64,000 nt of DNA from Lunularia cruciata (GCA_948567375.1 OX419758.1:12529001-12593000), one strand, 5' to 3'. Numbered from the stretch's first letter, positions 22,441 through 34,186 are shown. Notes: generated by a model from the sequence alone, not told the origin. Numbers and translations: made by a program.

Positions 22441-23475
22441 CTTTGATAGGAGGATTATGGGAATCTTTGGTGATATTATTAGACCATGGATATTTGAGTG
22501 TGTGATAAGAGATTTGGCATGTAGATAGATGGCTCTACCAATCTTGTGTGGAGGATGTGGCTTGCTATTTATAGAGGAGACAGCATCTATAGCATTTTTG
22601 CATAGTTGAGCTCTCTTGGCACTCCTACTTTCCTCTTGTTTTATGGTTGTTGATAGGCCAGTTTTGGAGACTTATGTGAAAGAGGTGGAGGAGGGATCAT
22701 TTTCTCTCTATATGTTATTGTGACAAACAAGAGATAGTCTATTTCCATGGGCATACAAGGACTTTTCATTATTTGCTTCACTATCGTTAGATTGGACTAG
22801 AGGTTTACCCGCTTCCTTAATGGAGTGATAGTGTGAGCATACACTACATTCTCTCTTAGTTGACTTGTCCATTCCTTAGGATACTAGAGCACATCTTTCC
22901 TCTTGCTCTGGCAAGGGTATAGGCTCTTGGATCCTAGCTCAACCATGCATTAGAGCATTTCATCTTGCATTGCTACTTTCTCTACAACAACCTAGATTTG
23001 GTCCACCCATTTGCGTCTTCATCACTCACTTGTGAGTATGGTTCTACATTCGATGTAGCAACGGTCCATGTGACACGGTGTCCTTTTGGAGGTCACAGGA
23101 TAGCTACCCATGATGTTATTAGTGACATAGTGTTTGTTATGGCATGAGAGAGTGGATATTTGGCTTGGATGGAGCGTTTGTATGCTTTGCAAATGACACA
23201 TGTCAAGGCAGACTTATACTTGGTCCGAGATGATCAGTTGATAGCAATGGATGTAGTGGTTACAAACCTTGTGTAGGATATAGTTTTGAAGAGAGTGATT
23301 ATCCATCCTCTTGGATGGGCTGTAAGTGCAGCAGTAGGTCACAAGGTCTCCAAGTATAGGGACATGCAATGAGGTCACATCTTTGTTCCTCTAGCCTTGG
23401 AGTTATATGGAGTGATGGACACGGCATTCGACATATTTGTCAGAGAGTGGACGAGAGCTTATCATGTTAGGCGCT
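22441..23475 (+). pseudogene. Degenerate non-LTR-retrotransposon-like reverse transcriptase C-terminus
   Basis: Read in changing plus-strand frames, this stretch has the spacing of the C-terminal part of a RT polyprotein type common in green plants. ALPILCGGCGLL at 22,528-22,563 corresponds to the LP...GGLG block after the RT palm. A His/Asp block THDVISDIVF lies near 23,106-23,135, then DLYLVRDDQLIAMDVVV near 23,210-23,260, KVSKYRD near 23,343 and FVPLALELYGVMD near 23,385-23,420. Stops occur every 20-60 codons. The match rests on remembered motif order, so the family call is tentative. Confidence 0.45.
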
Positions 23476-23551
23476 AGTTGGTACCACTCTCACTCTCATA
23501 CTTTGTAGTAATATACTCTAGACAGCGTGTGTCCATTGCTCTATAAAGAGC

Positions 23552-23589
23552 ATTATTATTATTATTACTATTATTACTATTATTATTTA
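23552..23589. repeat. ATT microsatellite
   Basis: Imperfect (ATT)n tract with a few ACT units, followed by a T-rich run. Confidence 0.9.
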
Positions 23590-24932
23590 TTTTTTAAATT
23601 TGGTCATTGTAATTAAAATTTATCATCTCCAAGTCATAAAGATAAAGAAATTAATAACTTGTTTACAATGACACTTGATAATGAGACCGTAGCTTGTTGG
23701 TTCAACTTAAGATTCATATGACAGACTTTAATATTCACTTAGCTTTTCTTTGTCCTAATGGTTAGTAGAATTATGAATCTGATTTGTACTAATATTTATA
23801 GTTTGCAATCAGTCTTTAGTAAATCTTACAAGGATCCCTAAAAGTAGAGAAAAGGGCGACCGCGTTCAAAACAGGAAAATAATATAATACAAATACGAAA
23901 ATACAAGGAACCTAAAAACAATATATGTTTGAACTGGTAACTAAATGAGTTGACTGTTTTTTAAACCTCAGCAATTGATATATTCATAGTCGAGTAATTA
24001 CTGATGATTCATGCAATGATTAGTTACTTTTGCAGCTCAACGTTCACGGAGTTGCAGATCAATGATTCTGTATCAGGTTCTAATCACAAAAATATGGTTA
24101 TTTCAGCTTACTTCTTAGTCTAATTGAAAACCTTCTAGTTGAAATTTCTTACTTATATTGGTCTAATTTAAAAACTTCTAATTGAAAAACATCTTTTATC
24201 TCTCCCTTGTTCTTCCATCCTTCTTGTGTTCTACTTGGTCGCCTTTTCTCGTCCAATTGAAAACTGTAATATAATCATGATCATGTTGCAAATCAATAAT
24301 GAATTCTGTGTACGAAAATAATTTAAGTAGGATAAATCATGAAATTAATGTGACGTAGTAACCTTACGATCTTGTAATTTCAATCCAAAAGGAAAAGATT
24401 GAATTCAAGAAAATTGAATTTTTTTATAACTGCAGAGTTTCTTAAAAGATGAATAGATCTCTTCCATATCAATATTAGGTATCCTTGACCGTCCATAGTC
24501 TTCATTATAATTACTTTCATCCCATGATTTACCTAGTACTCCATGAAATATGATTCAGATGTGCTTTTCAACAAAGTTTACTTCATCCACTATATATGTG
24601 CTCATGTAAACTCAAGAAGCTTCATAATATACTCAGAAGAATTTCAGAACATAGAATTTATGACAAGTTTCCTATAGCCTTTCTCGATTCTCTAAAGTAA
24701 AAATTGTAAACAAATGCACGTGAATCCAAACGAAACTGGACAAGACTTGTAAGGGTGCTCGCATCCTCACGGTCCTCCGGGTTGGACAGGAAGCTCCCTA
24801 AAACTCGAGAGGAGGAGGATGTACTGAAGTGATGTACTGTACTGTACTGAAGTGATGATCAAACAGACAAAGCACTTTAGGCCTGGGAATCAGGGGGGAT
24901 CAGGAAGCTACATTGAAGGTGCAATGGAGTGG
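23590..24932. other. AT-rich stretch without a gene
   Basis: No open frame with recognisable domains on either strand. Just before the gap, near 24,820-24,857, GTACTGAAGTGATG is duplicated with GTACT repeats between the copies. Confidence 0.6.
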
Positions 24933-25132
24933 NNNNNNNNNNNNNNNNNNNNNNNNNNNNNNNNNNNNNNNNNNNNNNNNNNNNNNNNNNNNNNNNNNNN
25001 NNNNNNNNNNNNNNNNNNNNNNNNNNNNNNNNNNNNNNNNNNNNNNNNNNNNNNNNNNNNNNNNNNNNNNNNNNNNNNNNNNNNNNNNNNNNNNNNNNNN
25101 NNNNNNNNNNNNNNNNNNNNNNNNNNNNNNNN
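24933..25132. other. Assembly gap of exactly 200 N
   Basis: A run of 200 Ns. The round number suggests a scaffolding gap of unknown true size. AT-rich sequence lies to the left and GC-richer sequence to the right, so the join is not independently supported. Confidence 1.
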
Positions 25133-26185
25133 CCTTCAGGTTAGAGGTTTGCCCTTTTCCCCGGACTCCTTGCTTTTTCTTCCTGTATGCACTTTCAGTG
25201 CATTCTATTATCTCTTTTCTTTGCTTCGGGGTATATACTATTTGGCTCATATTTTGGGGCAGGGGCAATTTTTGAAGCGACTGTAAAGGTGGTTGCTCTG
25301 TCAAGTTTCACAATCTTCATTACCGAGCTCTGTTCCTGCACTCGGAGGTCATAGCCCGTATTTGACAATGGGAACCTGGAACGCTAGGGAACAATCATGT
25401 CCCAAACGTTATCGTCTCCACGCACTTCCTGTTTCTGAGCAGCACTTCCGGGTTTGGGGCTTGTTCCCCACCTCTGCGTCTGGAGACTCTTTCCCTCTGA
25501 CTCCTACGACTATTCTCTTACCTCTTACTGTGGGTGGCGGAGGGAAAAGTGTCAAAGCGGACTCTTAGACGGAATCCTATCTTTTGATCTCCTCAATATT
25601 GGTTCTGAGAGTTTTGTTCTGTGGAGAGATTGCCATCATTAAGTCTGCAGAGATTGCTCATTGTGTTTTCTACACGCCTTCCACAACAGCGCGCAATCTA
25701 CGCGTGGATTTCGCCACCTGTTGCACCCACAAGATTGTCTTTTCTGTTTTAACGAGTATTTTACAGACTCCGAGCCTTTATGTCCATGAGAGTCCCATGT
25801 CACGCTTGATTCTTATTCTTGAATCGCAGATCGAGCTACTTGGGTTGCTCTCGTCTAATAGCCGGAATTACATCACTTCGCCTGACTTCCCGGGAGGTCC
25901 AGTCTTGTTGAGGCCGCATTCCGATAAACATTCTGTTAATTGAAGTATATGTCTTACCTCATCGAACCCCTCCTGGCAATCAAGAAGTACAGGAACAAGG
26001 AATGGCCTTGAGAGGAAAAGGACAGCTTCTCCAGAGGGTATTTCTTAGCGTTGATATACTCCATCAATAGCAGAGGAATGTCGATGGTCTGCAATTTGGG
26101 TCTCAAGTGATTGTGCCAGAATGGCGTGATATTTATGCAGAAGAGAATTTCTGTTGAGTTCATGAAACTGCGAATTGGGCACCAC
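25133..26185. other. Region upstream of the single-domain DUF642-type gene
   Basis: GC-richer sequence with plus-strand open frames of 91 and 119 codons (25,293-25,568; 25,584-25,943). I recognise no domain in them and do not call them genes. It may hold the promoter and 5' UTR of the gene at 26,186, or an upstream exon. Confidence 0.4.
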
Positions 26186-26974
26186 ATGAAAATGGCCTCA
26201 TTTGACTGCAGGGCTCTGGCACTTATGTTAGTATTTTGGCAGATCATAGAGCTTGCAAGGGGTGAAAGCCTTGACAGTTTGATTCAAAACGGCAATTTTG
26301 AGGATGTGGGTGGGTTCTATCCGGCGGGTGTAGTGCTCGGAAATTCAGGCATGAACTCAAATACAGCTCTCAAACATTGGAGTGTGGTAGATGGGGTAGT
26401 TGAGATATTGAGCAGCAAGTTATGGCTTGCATCGAAACCAAAATCTGTTTATGCAGTTCATTTGAACAGTCCAAGTGGTCCTGGTGCCCTACAGACTGAA
26501 ATTCAGCCTGGTCTTCTCATGCATGGAGAAAATTATCTCCTTGCTTTCGATGTGGCGACTTCATTTGGAGGCCCAGCTTTGAAGCAGGTAGAGATGAGTC
26601 TAGTTGATTTTCGATCAAACCGAATTTTTGTGTCCATTACCCCAGTCTCCAGCCATCTCCCAGCAAACACCAATTCACGGCGCCTATCTTGGAGAACTGT
26701 AGAAGTAATGTTCCCGTATCGTGGGACTGGGGACGGTGCCATTTTCAGTGTCCGGAGTCTTACCCCAGGATCCCACGGGCTGATTGTGGACAACATCAAG
26801 TTGTCTCGGACTATGTGTGTTGGTGATGAATGTGTATACATGAAGGAGGCCGGTAGCAGAGAGGAGCAGGCTTGTAGCACCAGGAAATCTAGTCTAGGTG
26901 GTCTGATAGAGAAGGTGATGCTCTCTGCTGAAGCTTGGTTTCGTCAGCGGTTTCTCAGGCCTGCAGATTGGTGA
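26186..26974 (+). CDS. DUF642-type secreted protein, single domain
   Basis: About 262 residues. The frame is open from 26,111, but MKMASFDCRALALMLVFWQI fits a signal peptide, so I place the start at 26,186 or 26,192. The mature part begins LDSLIQNGNFED, the DUF642 entry motif. It continues with VYAVHLNSPSGPGALQTEI, YLLAFDVATSFGGPA, WRTVEVMFPYRGTGDG and LTPGSHGLIVDNIKLS, the full run of one galactose-binding-like domain. Plant DUF642 proteins usually have two such domains in about 370 residues, so this one is half-length. It ends with three extra cysteines (CVGDECVY, QAC) and a basic tail. Known plant members are cell-wall proteins linked to pectin and pectin methylesterase; that role here is inference. 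It is convergent with its paralogue at 29,247-30,497. Confidence 0.75.
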   Translation: MKMASFDCRALALMLVFWQIIELARGESLDSLIQNGNFEDVGGFYPAGVVLGNSGMNSNTALKHWSVVDGVVEILSSKLWLASKPKSVYAVHLNSPSGPGALQTEIQPGLLMHGENYLLAFDVATSFGGPALKQVEMSLVDFRSNRIFVSITPVSSHLPANTNSRRLSWRTVEVMFPYRGTGDGAIFSVRSLTPGSHGLIVDNIKLSRTMCVGDECVYMKEAGSREEQACSTRKSSLGGLIEKVMLSAEAWFRQRFLRPADW

Positions 26975-29246
26975 AACCTGTTACTAGCTGGTTTGTCACC
27001 TGTAATCAAAGGTGTTCGATCTCACCAACTTATTTCCAGCAAGGGGCACGTTCATGTGCTGCCAACGGAGGAGGTACAATCTAACCAGGAGATCGTGAGG
27101 AGATTCAGATGAGACGCCACTTCCAGTTAGAGTTGATTTGTCGAGCATATTTCATTGGAAGATTGAAGGTGCAACGTGTTCTCCATATCTCAGAGTCTAA
27201 CCTCATAGGACATTTCCACCTGATGAGACTAGCCACGCGCTGGGGAGGCTCTTCCGCGGAGAATCGACCACAAGGAAGTTTTGAGGCCTCTCTGTAGTGG
27301 CAGGCAAATTGTCGCAGAGTTGAAATGTGAACGTAGAAAAAAGCATTCCTGAGCCAGGATTCTTGCAGTGAGAAGAGGCCAGATTAGGGATGAAGGTACC
27401 TGGAGATTAGCTATATCAGCTAATTTCCTTCTGTAGAAAGCTGGCTAAAACACTAGCCTTCTGCAATAGTAAGGAACATCAAACATGTTCTCGGACCGTA
27501 AGGCTTAGGCCAGTTTGGTAGCACAATGTATATATATTCTAAGAAATCGTTTTTCCCGCTTAGCAGACGAATTTTCAACCAAGGAAGTGGCTTGTCGTCT
27601 AAGCTTCAGTGCCGACTAAACACAGTCCATGGATGTGCTGCATATGGAGTTCACCAGGGCTTGGGGCCACAGTGTATCCAATAGCTCTGACGAACAATAC
27701 AGCACAAGAGGTACTTACTGTCAGGTACATGTGAATCTCACTTTTGCTATATCTAGAACGATTCTGCTCTTTCTCAAGCTCTCAACAACTCGCATCCCCA
27801 CCACCCAGATACGTTGAGTCAAAAGTCAAGCAATTCTAGATAGCTCACGCTCCCGCTTCATTTTCACAGATACTGGTACAAAGTGATAATAGAAGATAGC
27901 AAAATGATTGCGGTAGTCAGTACACTTTTCTTGCCTTTTGGGCTCGCAGAGGAGAAGAAGCTGTACAGACATATAGATCACTATGAGCTTAGACATAAAC
28001 TTATCTGAGTACTAGACAACGTTTTTATTCTTTGGTCCTGGAGAGGTTAGTTTCATCCTGCCTGAAGATGTCATAGAAATGACGTTTCAGGTCTGTAACG
28101 AGCTTCGTCTTTGCCGGGATCGGCATCTTCGATTGCATTCGGTACAGGGAAAGATGCTGGAGTATAGTTGAAGACTGATATGCTGTCACTTCAGAAGCGT
28201 AGAGGGAGACAAATCCATTTCAATTAACACTTGCTATATCATCGACACAACTTACCTATAATTCCGATGCCTTGGATTGATGATTTTGTACTTTGTCTGT
28301 CAAATAACTATATCTATGGTCTTAGCTTCGACCTAGCACTCAACATACCAGATTCGTTTCTTCAGCAGCCATCGATTTCGGAGTCTATGGCTTTCTAACA
28401 CTCGTGAGATGCCGGGTTGCAATCGTGACAAAGCTTATTTCTTAAGATTATATAAGAAAAATAGTGCAAAGTTGACGTAGTCAATCCTTCTCATGATTCT
28501 TTCATCGTGGATAGTGTTTCAGTGTAGGCATACAAGCATACAATGTTTAAGCAAGGACTTCTTGCTCTTTTTTACAGTCACAGTAATTTATCTCATTCTT
28601 CTATGGTAGAGTATCCGATGTATTGATGTATGGATCGCATCCGAACTCGAAATGAGGAGTTACGAAGGGTACAGTGCATGAGGAACTCGCTTCAGTTAAC
28701 AACTAGGACGCTGCTCGAGCTCGACATATATTTATTTCCGTTTATATTCATTTCCATATATTCATTGCTTCGATTATGCCATTGCGGTCGGATACCTTCG
28801 ATGCATTCTAACTTAGGGATTTCATACTACTCTAGCGTTGCGTACCATGTACATCTTGCTTAATGATCGTTTGCACCTCATGAGTTCTGGATAACCCGTT
28901 CCCAGAACAGCATCTGTTCTCGTAAACCTATCTATTCATTTCCGTTTCTTGACCCGTGATTTTCGCTGTTCATCTCAAGGTTTTTCCTATCGTTTCTGTC
29001 TTCAACTGTTAGGCTTTGGGGAGTGGAGGCTGAATTCTCAGACTTCTGTTGAAAAATTTCGAAGTATCTGATGTTGGTAACTCTCATTGAAAGAGTAACG
29101 AACACCTTGCAGTGTCCGATTCTGTTCGAGAAAATAGCTGGTGCTAGATGCTCGGGTCCTATCAATTCCCATATCTATTTCATTTCAAAGTACATTGTTT
29201 CCTTCGCAGCGAAGACTATGAAGCCTCGCTTCGCTCGGGTTAAATT
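26975..29246. other. Intergenic region between convergent DUF642-type genes
   Basis: Shared 3' side of the two genes. Only short open frames (62-77 codons) without recognisable motifs. It should contain both 3' UTRs. Confidence 0.55.
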
Positions 29247-30497
29247 TCAAATCCAATTCAATAAACCAACTGCGAGGACAGAGAGGACTACAGTATATAT
29301 CGGAGGGATTACAGCCTTTGCTTTTCCAAGTGTTCCCAAGGGAAAATACTGTGGCACTTTGGTGTTTTCGAAAGCTTGGACGTTGTCCAGGAAGGGCCCA
29401 GAATCACCCGCAATCTTGCTGTTGAATAGGAGGTAATACTGCGACTCTTTAGCCAGAAACTCGAGCGAGCCAGTCTGCCACCCAATACTGATCGGGGAGA
29501 AACCAGTTCCATCGATAGTTATGGATCTCAAGATGACGGGTTCACCGCTAGGAAACCCAATAACTTGACACATAAGCTCACCCTTAATCGGGACTACAGG
29601 TTCCGGATTTGCTCCGGTGTCATAGAGGACTGTATAAATTTTACCGATTTTCACATCGAATTTGTCCGAGAGAATGGTGCCAGGTTTGCCCTCTGCATTC
29701 ATGTCTAAGATGTACAAGCTGTCATCCGTGGACTGCTGCCATCTTTCTGTTCCTGCCCACTTGATATCTCCTGTTGTGAGCACCCAGTTGGAAATGACAG
29801 AGCTAGGTGAACGGAGTATGTTGTAGAAGGTCAGATTATCTCGTACTAGCCCTGGAGAGTTCAGTTTCTCAAAACTCCCGTTCTCAACGAGACTGATGAG
29901 TGATACCTTCACATTGTCGATTAAACAACCGAATGATCCTGGCACCAGGCTCTCAAACACGAGGGTGGTGGACTCCCCAGTCCCCACAAAGGTGGCGGAG
30001 ACTCTTTTCCATAAAATGCTGCTTCTCTCTGTTTCTGGGTTGCTGACGTTGAACCAGGGGATGTCGGCTCCAGCTTTCCGATTGTTCACCAGGACTTTCA
30101 CCGCCACAGCCTTGTCGAGAGGACCACCGTCAGGATTGTCGGCAATATCAAACGTCAAATTGTAAGTAGCACCTCGTCGAGGATTCGCCAAGTCGGCTGT
30201 TTTCAGGATTCCTGGACCTAACCAGCAGTTCATGTGTAGGAGGCTATTTCCTGGCTGCCATGGAGGTGGTGTGTACTCTTGAGCGTCCAATACTTGAACT
30301 CCTCCTCTTACAACCGTGAAGAAAGGGACGTAGTTCATTTCCCCGTCGGCCAAAACGTCCAACTGAGGGTAAAACTCCCAAATGAAATATTGGATCTCGA
30401 AGTCCCCATTTTGAACGAGGTTTCGTGGATCTGCAATTACTGACACAATTAACAGCAGCAGCTGTACCAGCATCAGAGTAGGTGCCCCTCCTCTCAT
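29247..30497 (-). CDS. DUF642-type protein, two domains, likely GPI-anchored
   Basis: 416 residues in one uninterrupted frame. Signal peptide MRGGAPTLMLVQLLLLIVSV. Domain 1 (about 25-205) runs from LVQNGDFEIQ through YNLTFDIADNPDGGP to LVPGSFGCLIDNVKVS. Domain 2 (about 206-380) runs from LVENGSFEKL through ISNWVLTTGDIKW to SGPFLDNVQAFE. The C-terminus AKAVIPPIYTVVLSVLAVGL is hydrophobic without charges after it, which fits a GPI-anchor signal. NLT, NVS, NGS and NLT sequons suit a glycosylated wall or membrane-surface protein. Plant DUF642 proteins bind wall polysaccharide or pectin methylesterase. I see no intron, unusual for seed-plant members. Domain 1 shares its motif order with the gene at 26,186, so they are paralogues in inverted orientation. 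The start is fixed by the signal peptide and by a stop upstream in frame. Confidence 0.82.
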   Translation of the reverse strand: MRGGAPTLMLVQLLLLIVSVIADPRNLVQNGDFEIQYFIWEFYPQLDVLADGEMNYVPFFTVVRGGVQVLDAQEYTPPPWQPGNSLLHMNCWLGPGILKTADLANPRRGATYNLTFDIADNPDGGPLDKAVAVKVLVNNRKAGADIPWFNVSNPETERSSILWKRVSATFVGTGESTTLVFESLVPGSFGCLIDNVKVSLISLVENGSFEKLNSPGLVRDNLTFYNILRSPSSVISNWVLTTGDIKWAGTERWQQSTDDSLYILDMNAEGKPGTILSDKFDVKIGKIYTVLYDTGANPEPVVPIKGELMCQVIGFPSGEPVILRSITIDGTGFSPISIGWQTGSLEFLAKESQYYLLFNSKIAGDSGPFLDNVQAFENTKVPQYFPLGTLGKAKAVIPPIYTVVLSVLAVGLLNWI

Positions 30498-30591
30498 ACC
30501 TGCTGCCGCTGCTGCGTGGTCCTTCTCTCACCAAGTTGTCTTTTTCTTCGTCTGCCTCCTTCAGTGACTCTTCGGCCAAGAAGGCAGACAT
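30498..30591 (-). promoter_or_regulatory. Upstream ORF start overlapping the two-domain DUF642-type gene
   Basis: An ATG at 30,589-30,591 opens a 115-codon frame (MSAFLAEESLKEADEEKDNL) that runs past the main start to 30,244 in another frame. If the transcript begins upstream of it, ribosomes would meet this ATG first. It could lower translation of the main ORF, or transcription may start between the two ATGs. Confidence 0.3.
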
Positions 30592-30648
30592 AATTGCCAG
30601 TCAAAACGTCCTATCACCAACAAACCTTTGACTAGAGCCAGCCTTCCA

Positions 30649-30667
30649 CTCTCTCTCTCTCTCTCTC
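30649..30667 (-). promoter_or_regulatory. GA tract upstream of the two-domain DUF642-type gene
   Basis: (CT)n on plus, so (GA)n on the gene strand, about 155 bp before the ATG. Such tracts are common in plant 5' UTRs and core promoters. It also acts as a microsatellite. Confidence 0.45.
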
Positions 30668-33127
30668 GATCCAAGATCGGAATTGTTTTTTCTTTCGCTC
30701 CTGCATCAGTAAGTCACGAGTACAAGCATTGAAGAGTTTGAGCCTTTGTGTACAATTTTCTCATAGGCGAGCCATGACCGAAACCTGTCTAACACTCTGC
30801 TTCACATTGCTAAACATTCCATTATTTGTCCCGAGTCCTTTAGGAATGCGTTCAGCTCAAACAGAGATTTCCTGACTGGTTATCATGAAACTGAATCAAT
30901 ACATCGGATTGTAGTAAGCGCCGAAAACCTGAACTTTGAACGAAAGCTCAGCGCTTTGTATGGCGAAGGCTGCTCAGTTCTTATCATTTATTGCTAATAC
31001 ACGATTTAAAGGAGAAGTGAGGAAGGTGATCTGACCAGTGAGAGTGGTGTATTCATTGATGCAAAGACAGGACATGACAGAACTTTGAATGCTCAGATGC
31101 AGAAGGAAGGATGAGTAGGTACCCTACTGACCTTTAAATTGTGGTCGATTCACTTTGCAATCTCTTTCATCCTCTACCACTGAAATTGTCACCGCCTTAA
31201 GGAATCCTACTCAAATCGCGGTAATGCGGGATTATTCTTGAGAGAAACCATTTTGCGAGATACGGAAGATCTCATCCCTGCACTGTCAGAAGGAGTGAAT
31301 GTAAATGTCATCGTCGTCAATCTTCTCAATCCTTGCATCGAGTCAATTTCGATTTCCAGAACTTTAGACTTCTCAGAATTCCCGTGTGGTTTCCATCAGA
31401 ATCGGTTGACAATTTGATAAGGGATTTGAAAAGAAAGACCCCTACAAAGCAACTGCCAGACTGCCCGTCGAGTCGACTGGACTGTTCACGGTCACTTATC
31501 CCCTCCCCTGTAAAGTAAAGAAAGACTCTTTTTACCTTACTTAACCGTCATTAACCATTTCCTCTCACCTTAGGGTTAATTGGACTCGGTGTGAATTCGA
31601 AACTGCACATCTATGCTTTACCGTCTTGATGTACCCGAGATTACAAGCAGTGTATGACCTCTTCGGGACCGAAACACTCCCCTCGAAGAAGATGTCACTC
31701 GAAATAAGAGCCATAATAGATACCCAATCCTGCTCCTTGCTGGCAATCCTCCTTCAAATACAACTCAAAGTGGTGTTTGCACAGCAAGAAACTCTATCGA
31801 TTCCTTAATGTCTGGAGCTATCCCCAAGCTCAAGGAGAAACGAGTTGTAAACATCCTCACTCCTGTTCTTGGAGTTGTGAATGTAACGATTTAGCTGATT
31901 GAGTGGCTGATTCTTGCAATATGTCCCACAAAGGACCTGTTAACTTTCTTATTTCGTTGGTTCTCCCGCATTGACAGCAGTATCGCGTTTGAAGTTGGGG
32001 TGTGACCATGTGGAACCAGAAAGGGACCCTGCACGAACCATAACAGCGGTCCCAAATTCACAAAATCATCTGAAACAAGCTATATTTATTCTCAGTGCTT
32101 TTGAAGATCTTGTAAGGACTATGAGATCGTCCCCGATGAACGAACGAGAAGGGACCAATGACCACCACTTCTGGAGATGGACAGAGGCTGTGTACTGCAG
32201 TTCTCATGGTGTATTGCCCTACTCAACCGAACTAAACTCAACTCAGCAGGTGAAAAGGTTTGGCAGAAGGAATTAATTACTTGCTCTCTAACGGCAAGAA
32301 CTGGAAAACAAAATGAACCTCAGATCTCCTGACATTTGATCGACATAATCAAAGGAAGGTGATATCGACGGGGAGACAATGACTGTCACACGAGGAGAGG
32401 TTGAGGGAGAAAAAGTCAGAAAGCCCAACTGATCTCAGGCCAAATGCTATTTCCTCGGGCGGAACTTTGAGTCCGGGTCGCTTGCCTTCCGTGGCAAGAA
32501 GAGCTAGAACTGGGGATTAGCACAGTAGTGGGATTAGTATTCCCTTGTCCTCAAGATGGAGAAGAAAAGAAAAGAAGAGACGAGATCTATCAGAAGATTG
32601 GACAGCGAATCAGCAACAGAAAGTGCAATTCGTTCGTTCGTTCGTTCGTTTGTTCGGTCCTCGTGTTCAGTGCAGCAGTAGCAGCAAATGCCTGAAAAGT
32701 CAGTTCCCCCTCCCTTCCTTTCATTACTGCAAAGACTTGAATTCTTCTTCAATCTCCTCGTGCTTAGCGCAAAGCCTGACCTACGAAGAAGAAAGAAGAC
32801 AGGTAGGCAGGCAGACAATTAGCTCAGAGAGCAAGTGGAAGATCTCCCCTCAACCATTGTTGGAGAGATTTTGCTGTCTGACTCCCTCCCTCCGTCCCTC
32901 CCTGGCATCTACCTCTTCATGTTCGTCTGTCTGTCATTTATTCTCGCTCACTCTCCTCAGCACTTTTGACACCAAAATCGATCAATCTCAATTGTTCACT
33001 GAGCCAACTCACTTGCTGTTTCCAATGGATTGGTTTCCAAGCGTGGGAACATATTAAAGTCCTTAACTTTAAAACGTGGTGGTGTTCACCCCTAGGCTTT
33101 TAGTGCTTTGACCAAATAGATAGACTT
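30668..33127. other. GC-moderate region without a supported gene
   Basis: Open frames stay below 171 codons and show no domains. A (CGTT)n tract lies at 32,629-32,656 and CCT-rich runs near 32,880-32,900. The ORF at 32,545-33,057 is rich in simple-sequence residues (poly-Ser, Arg/Lys) and I do not call it a gene. Confidence 0.5.
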
Positions 33128-33319
33128 CCTATCAATCTTTGGAAGCTGACAGTTCCTTTTGAACATAGGAGTAAGTACCCTTACCATAGCTCCTATCAAT
33201 GTTTGGAAGCTGACATTTCCTTTTGGACATTGGAGTAGATAACCTTACCATAGCTCCTATCAATGTTTGGAAGCTGACAGTTCCTTTTGGACGTAGGAAG
33301 TAAGTAACCTTACGACAGG
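33128..33319. repeat. Three tandem 64-bp repeats
   Basis: Units start at 33,128, 33,192 and 33,256, each opening CCTATCAATSTTTGGAAGCT. They contain TTCCTTTTGGACAT and CCTTACCATAGCT; the third unit diverges toward its end. Sixty-four bases is not a multiple of three and there is no frame through it, so it is non-coding. Confidence 0.9.
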
Positions 33320-34186
33320 AGCAAGCAACCTTACCATCTGTTTCTTGACTTGGTATACCATTTTCATCACTCCTGATGTTCCTGATTCATCCTTATTGTA
33401 GTTTTGAATATCTTGAGAGATAACATTATCATAGGTACAGAATAGATGATCTGATAGTTTGTCTTGGTGGGATCTAGCATGGTCTTAGAAAACTAGAGTT
33501 AGGGACTCTCACGAGATAAGTATATTCTACAGAAATTATATCCCATTCCCACTTTGACACTTCTATTCAATTATAGGTTGTGGTAATTGGTTGGGCTATA
33601 ATATATTATTAATCTTAATACTTAATTTTCTTGAAAAATAATGAATACAATTTAATAAAAGCATGTTGATAGTATAAAAGGTGTTTTTGTCTATCTCCTA
33701 GTTCATCTTAATAGTTCATTTATTAGGAAAATAAAAAAATACACTTCAATGATTATTATTTTTAAACAATTCAACTTCTGATATTCAAGCTAAAGTACTA
33801 AGTTGAGATATTGAATATAACTTCATTTGCCTAATAAAAAGTCTTTCATAAAACCTAGTCATATTCAACAAATCATGTCTTTCAATCATATATACAACAT
33901 TTTTTCTCTTCACTAACTCATCTTAAAACTAAGAAATAATTTTGAAATATAATTAATAAAGTTACTAACTACTTTTGCTTCTGGTTAATAGGTAGATGGA
34001 AACAATTCATAGTAGTATATAAAGCATCTTAGTAAGATAATAATAATAATTCTTCTTCTTAAATAAAACTCTTATAATAATATAATATCTTCAAACAAGT
34101 ATATTGTTGTCAAACTACTTTCTCTCTTGTCATGCATATATACATCTTTACACAACATATGTGCATATATACATCTTCACATAACA
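33320..34186. other. AT-rich stretch, nothing recognised
   Basis: Low-complexity AT-rich DNA with no open frame of interest. Short TAATAA runs occur near 34,036-34,050. Confidence 0.5.

Noticed and set aside
24852-25304. Open frames running through the gap
   Set aside because: Most codons are N, so they are artefacts of the unresolved bases.
32545-33057. ORF of 170 codons near the DUF642-type gene
   Set aside because: It is built on CGTT and CCT simple repeats and runs of Ser/Arg; no domain and no homologue recognised.
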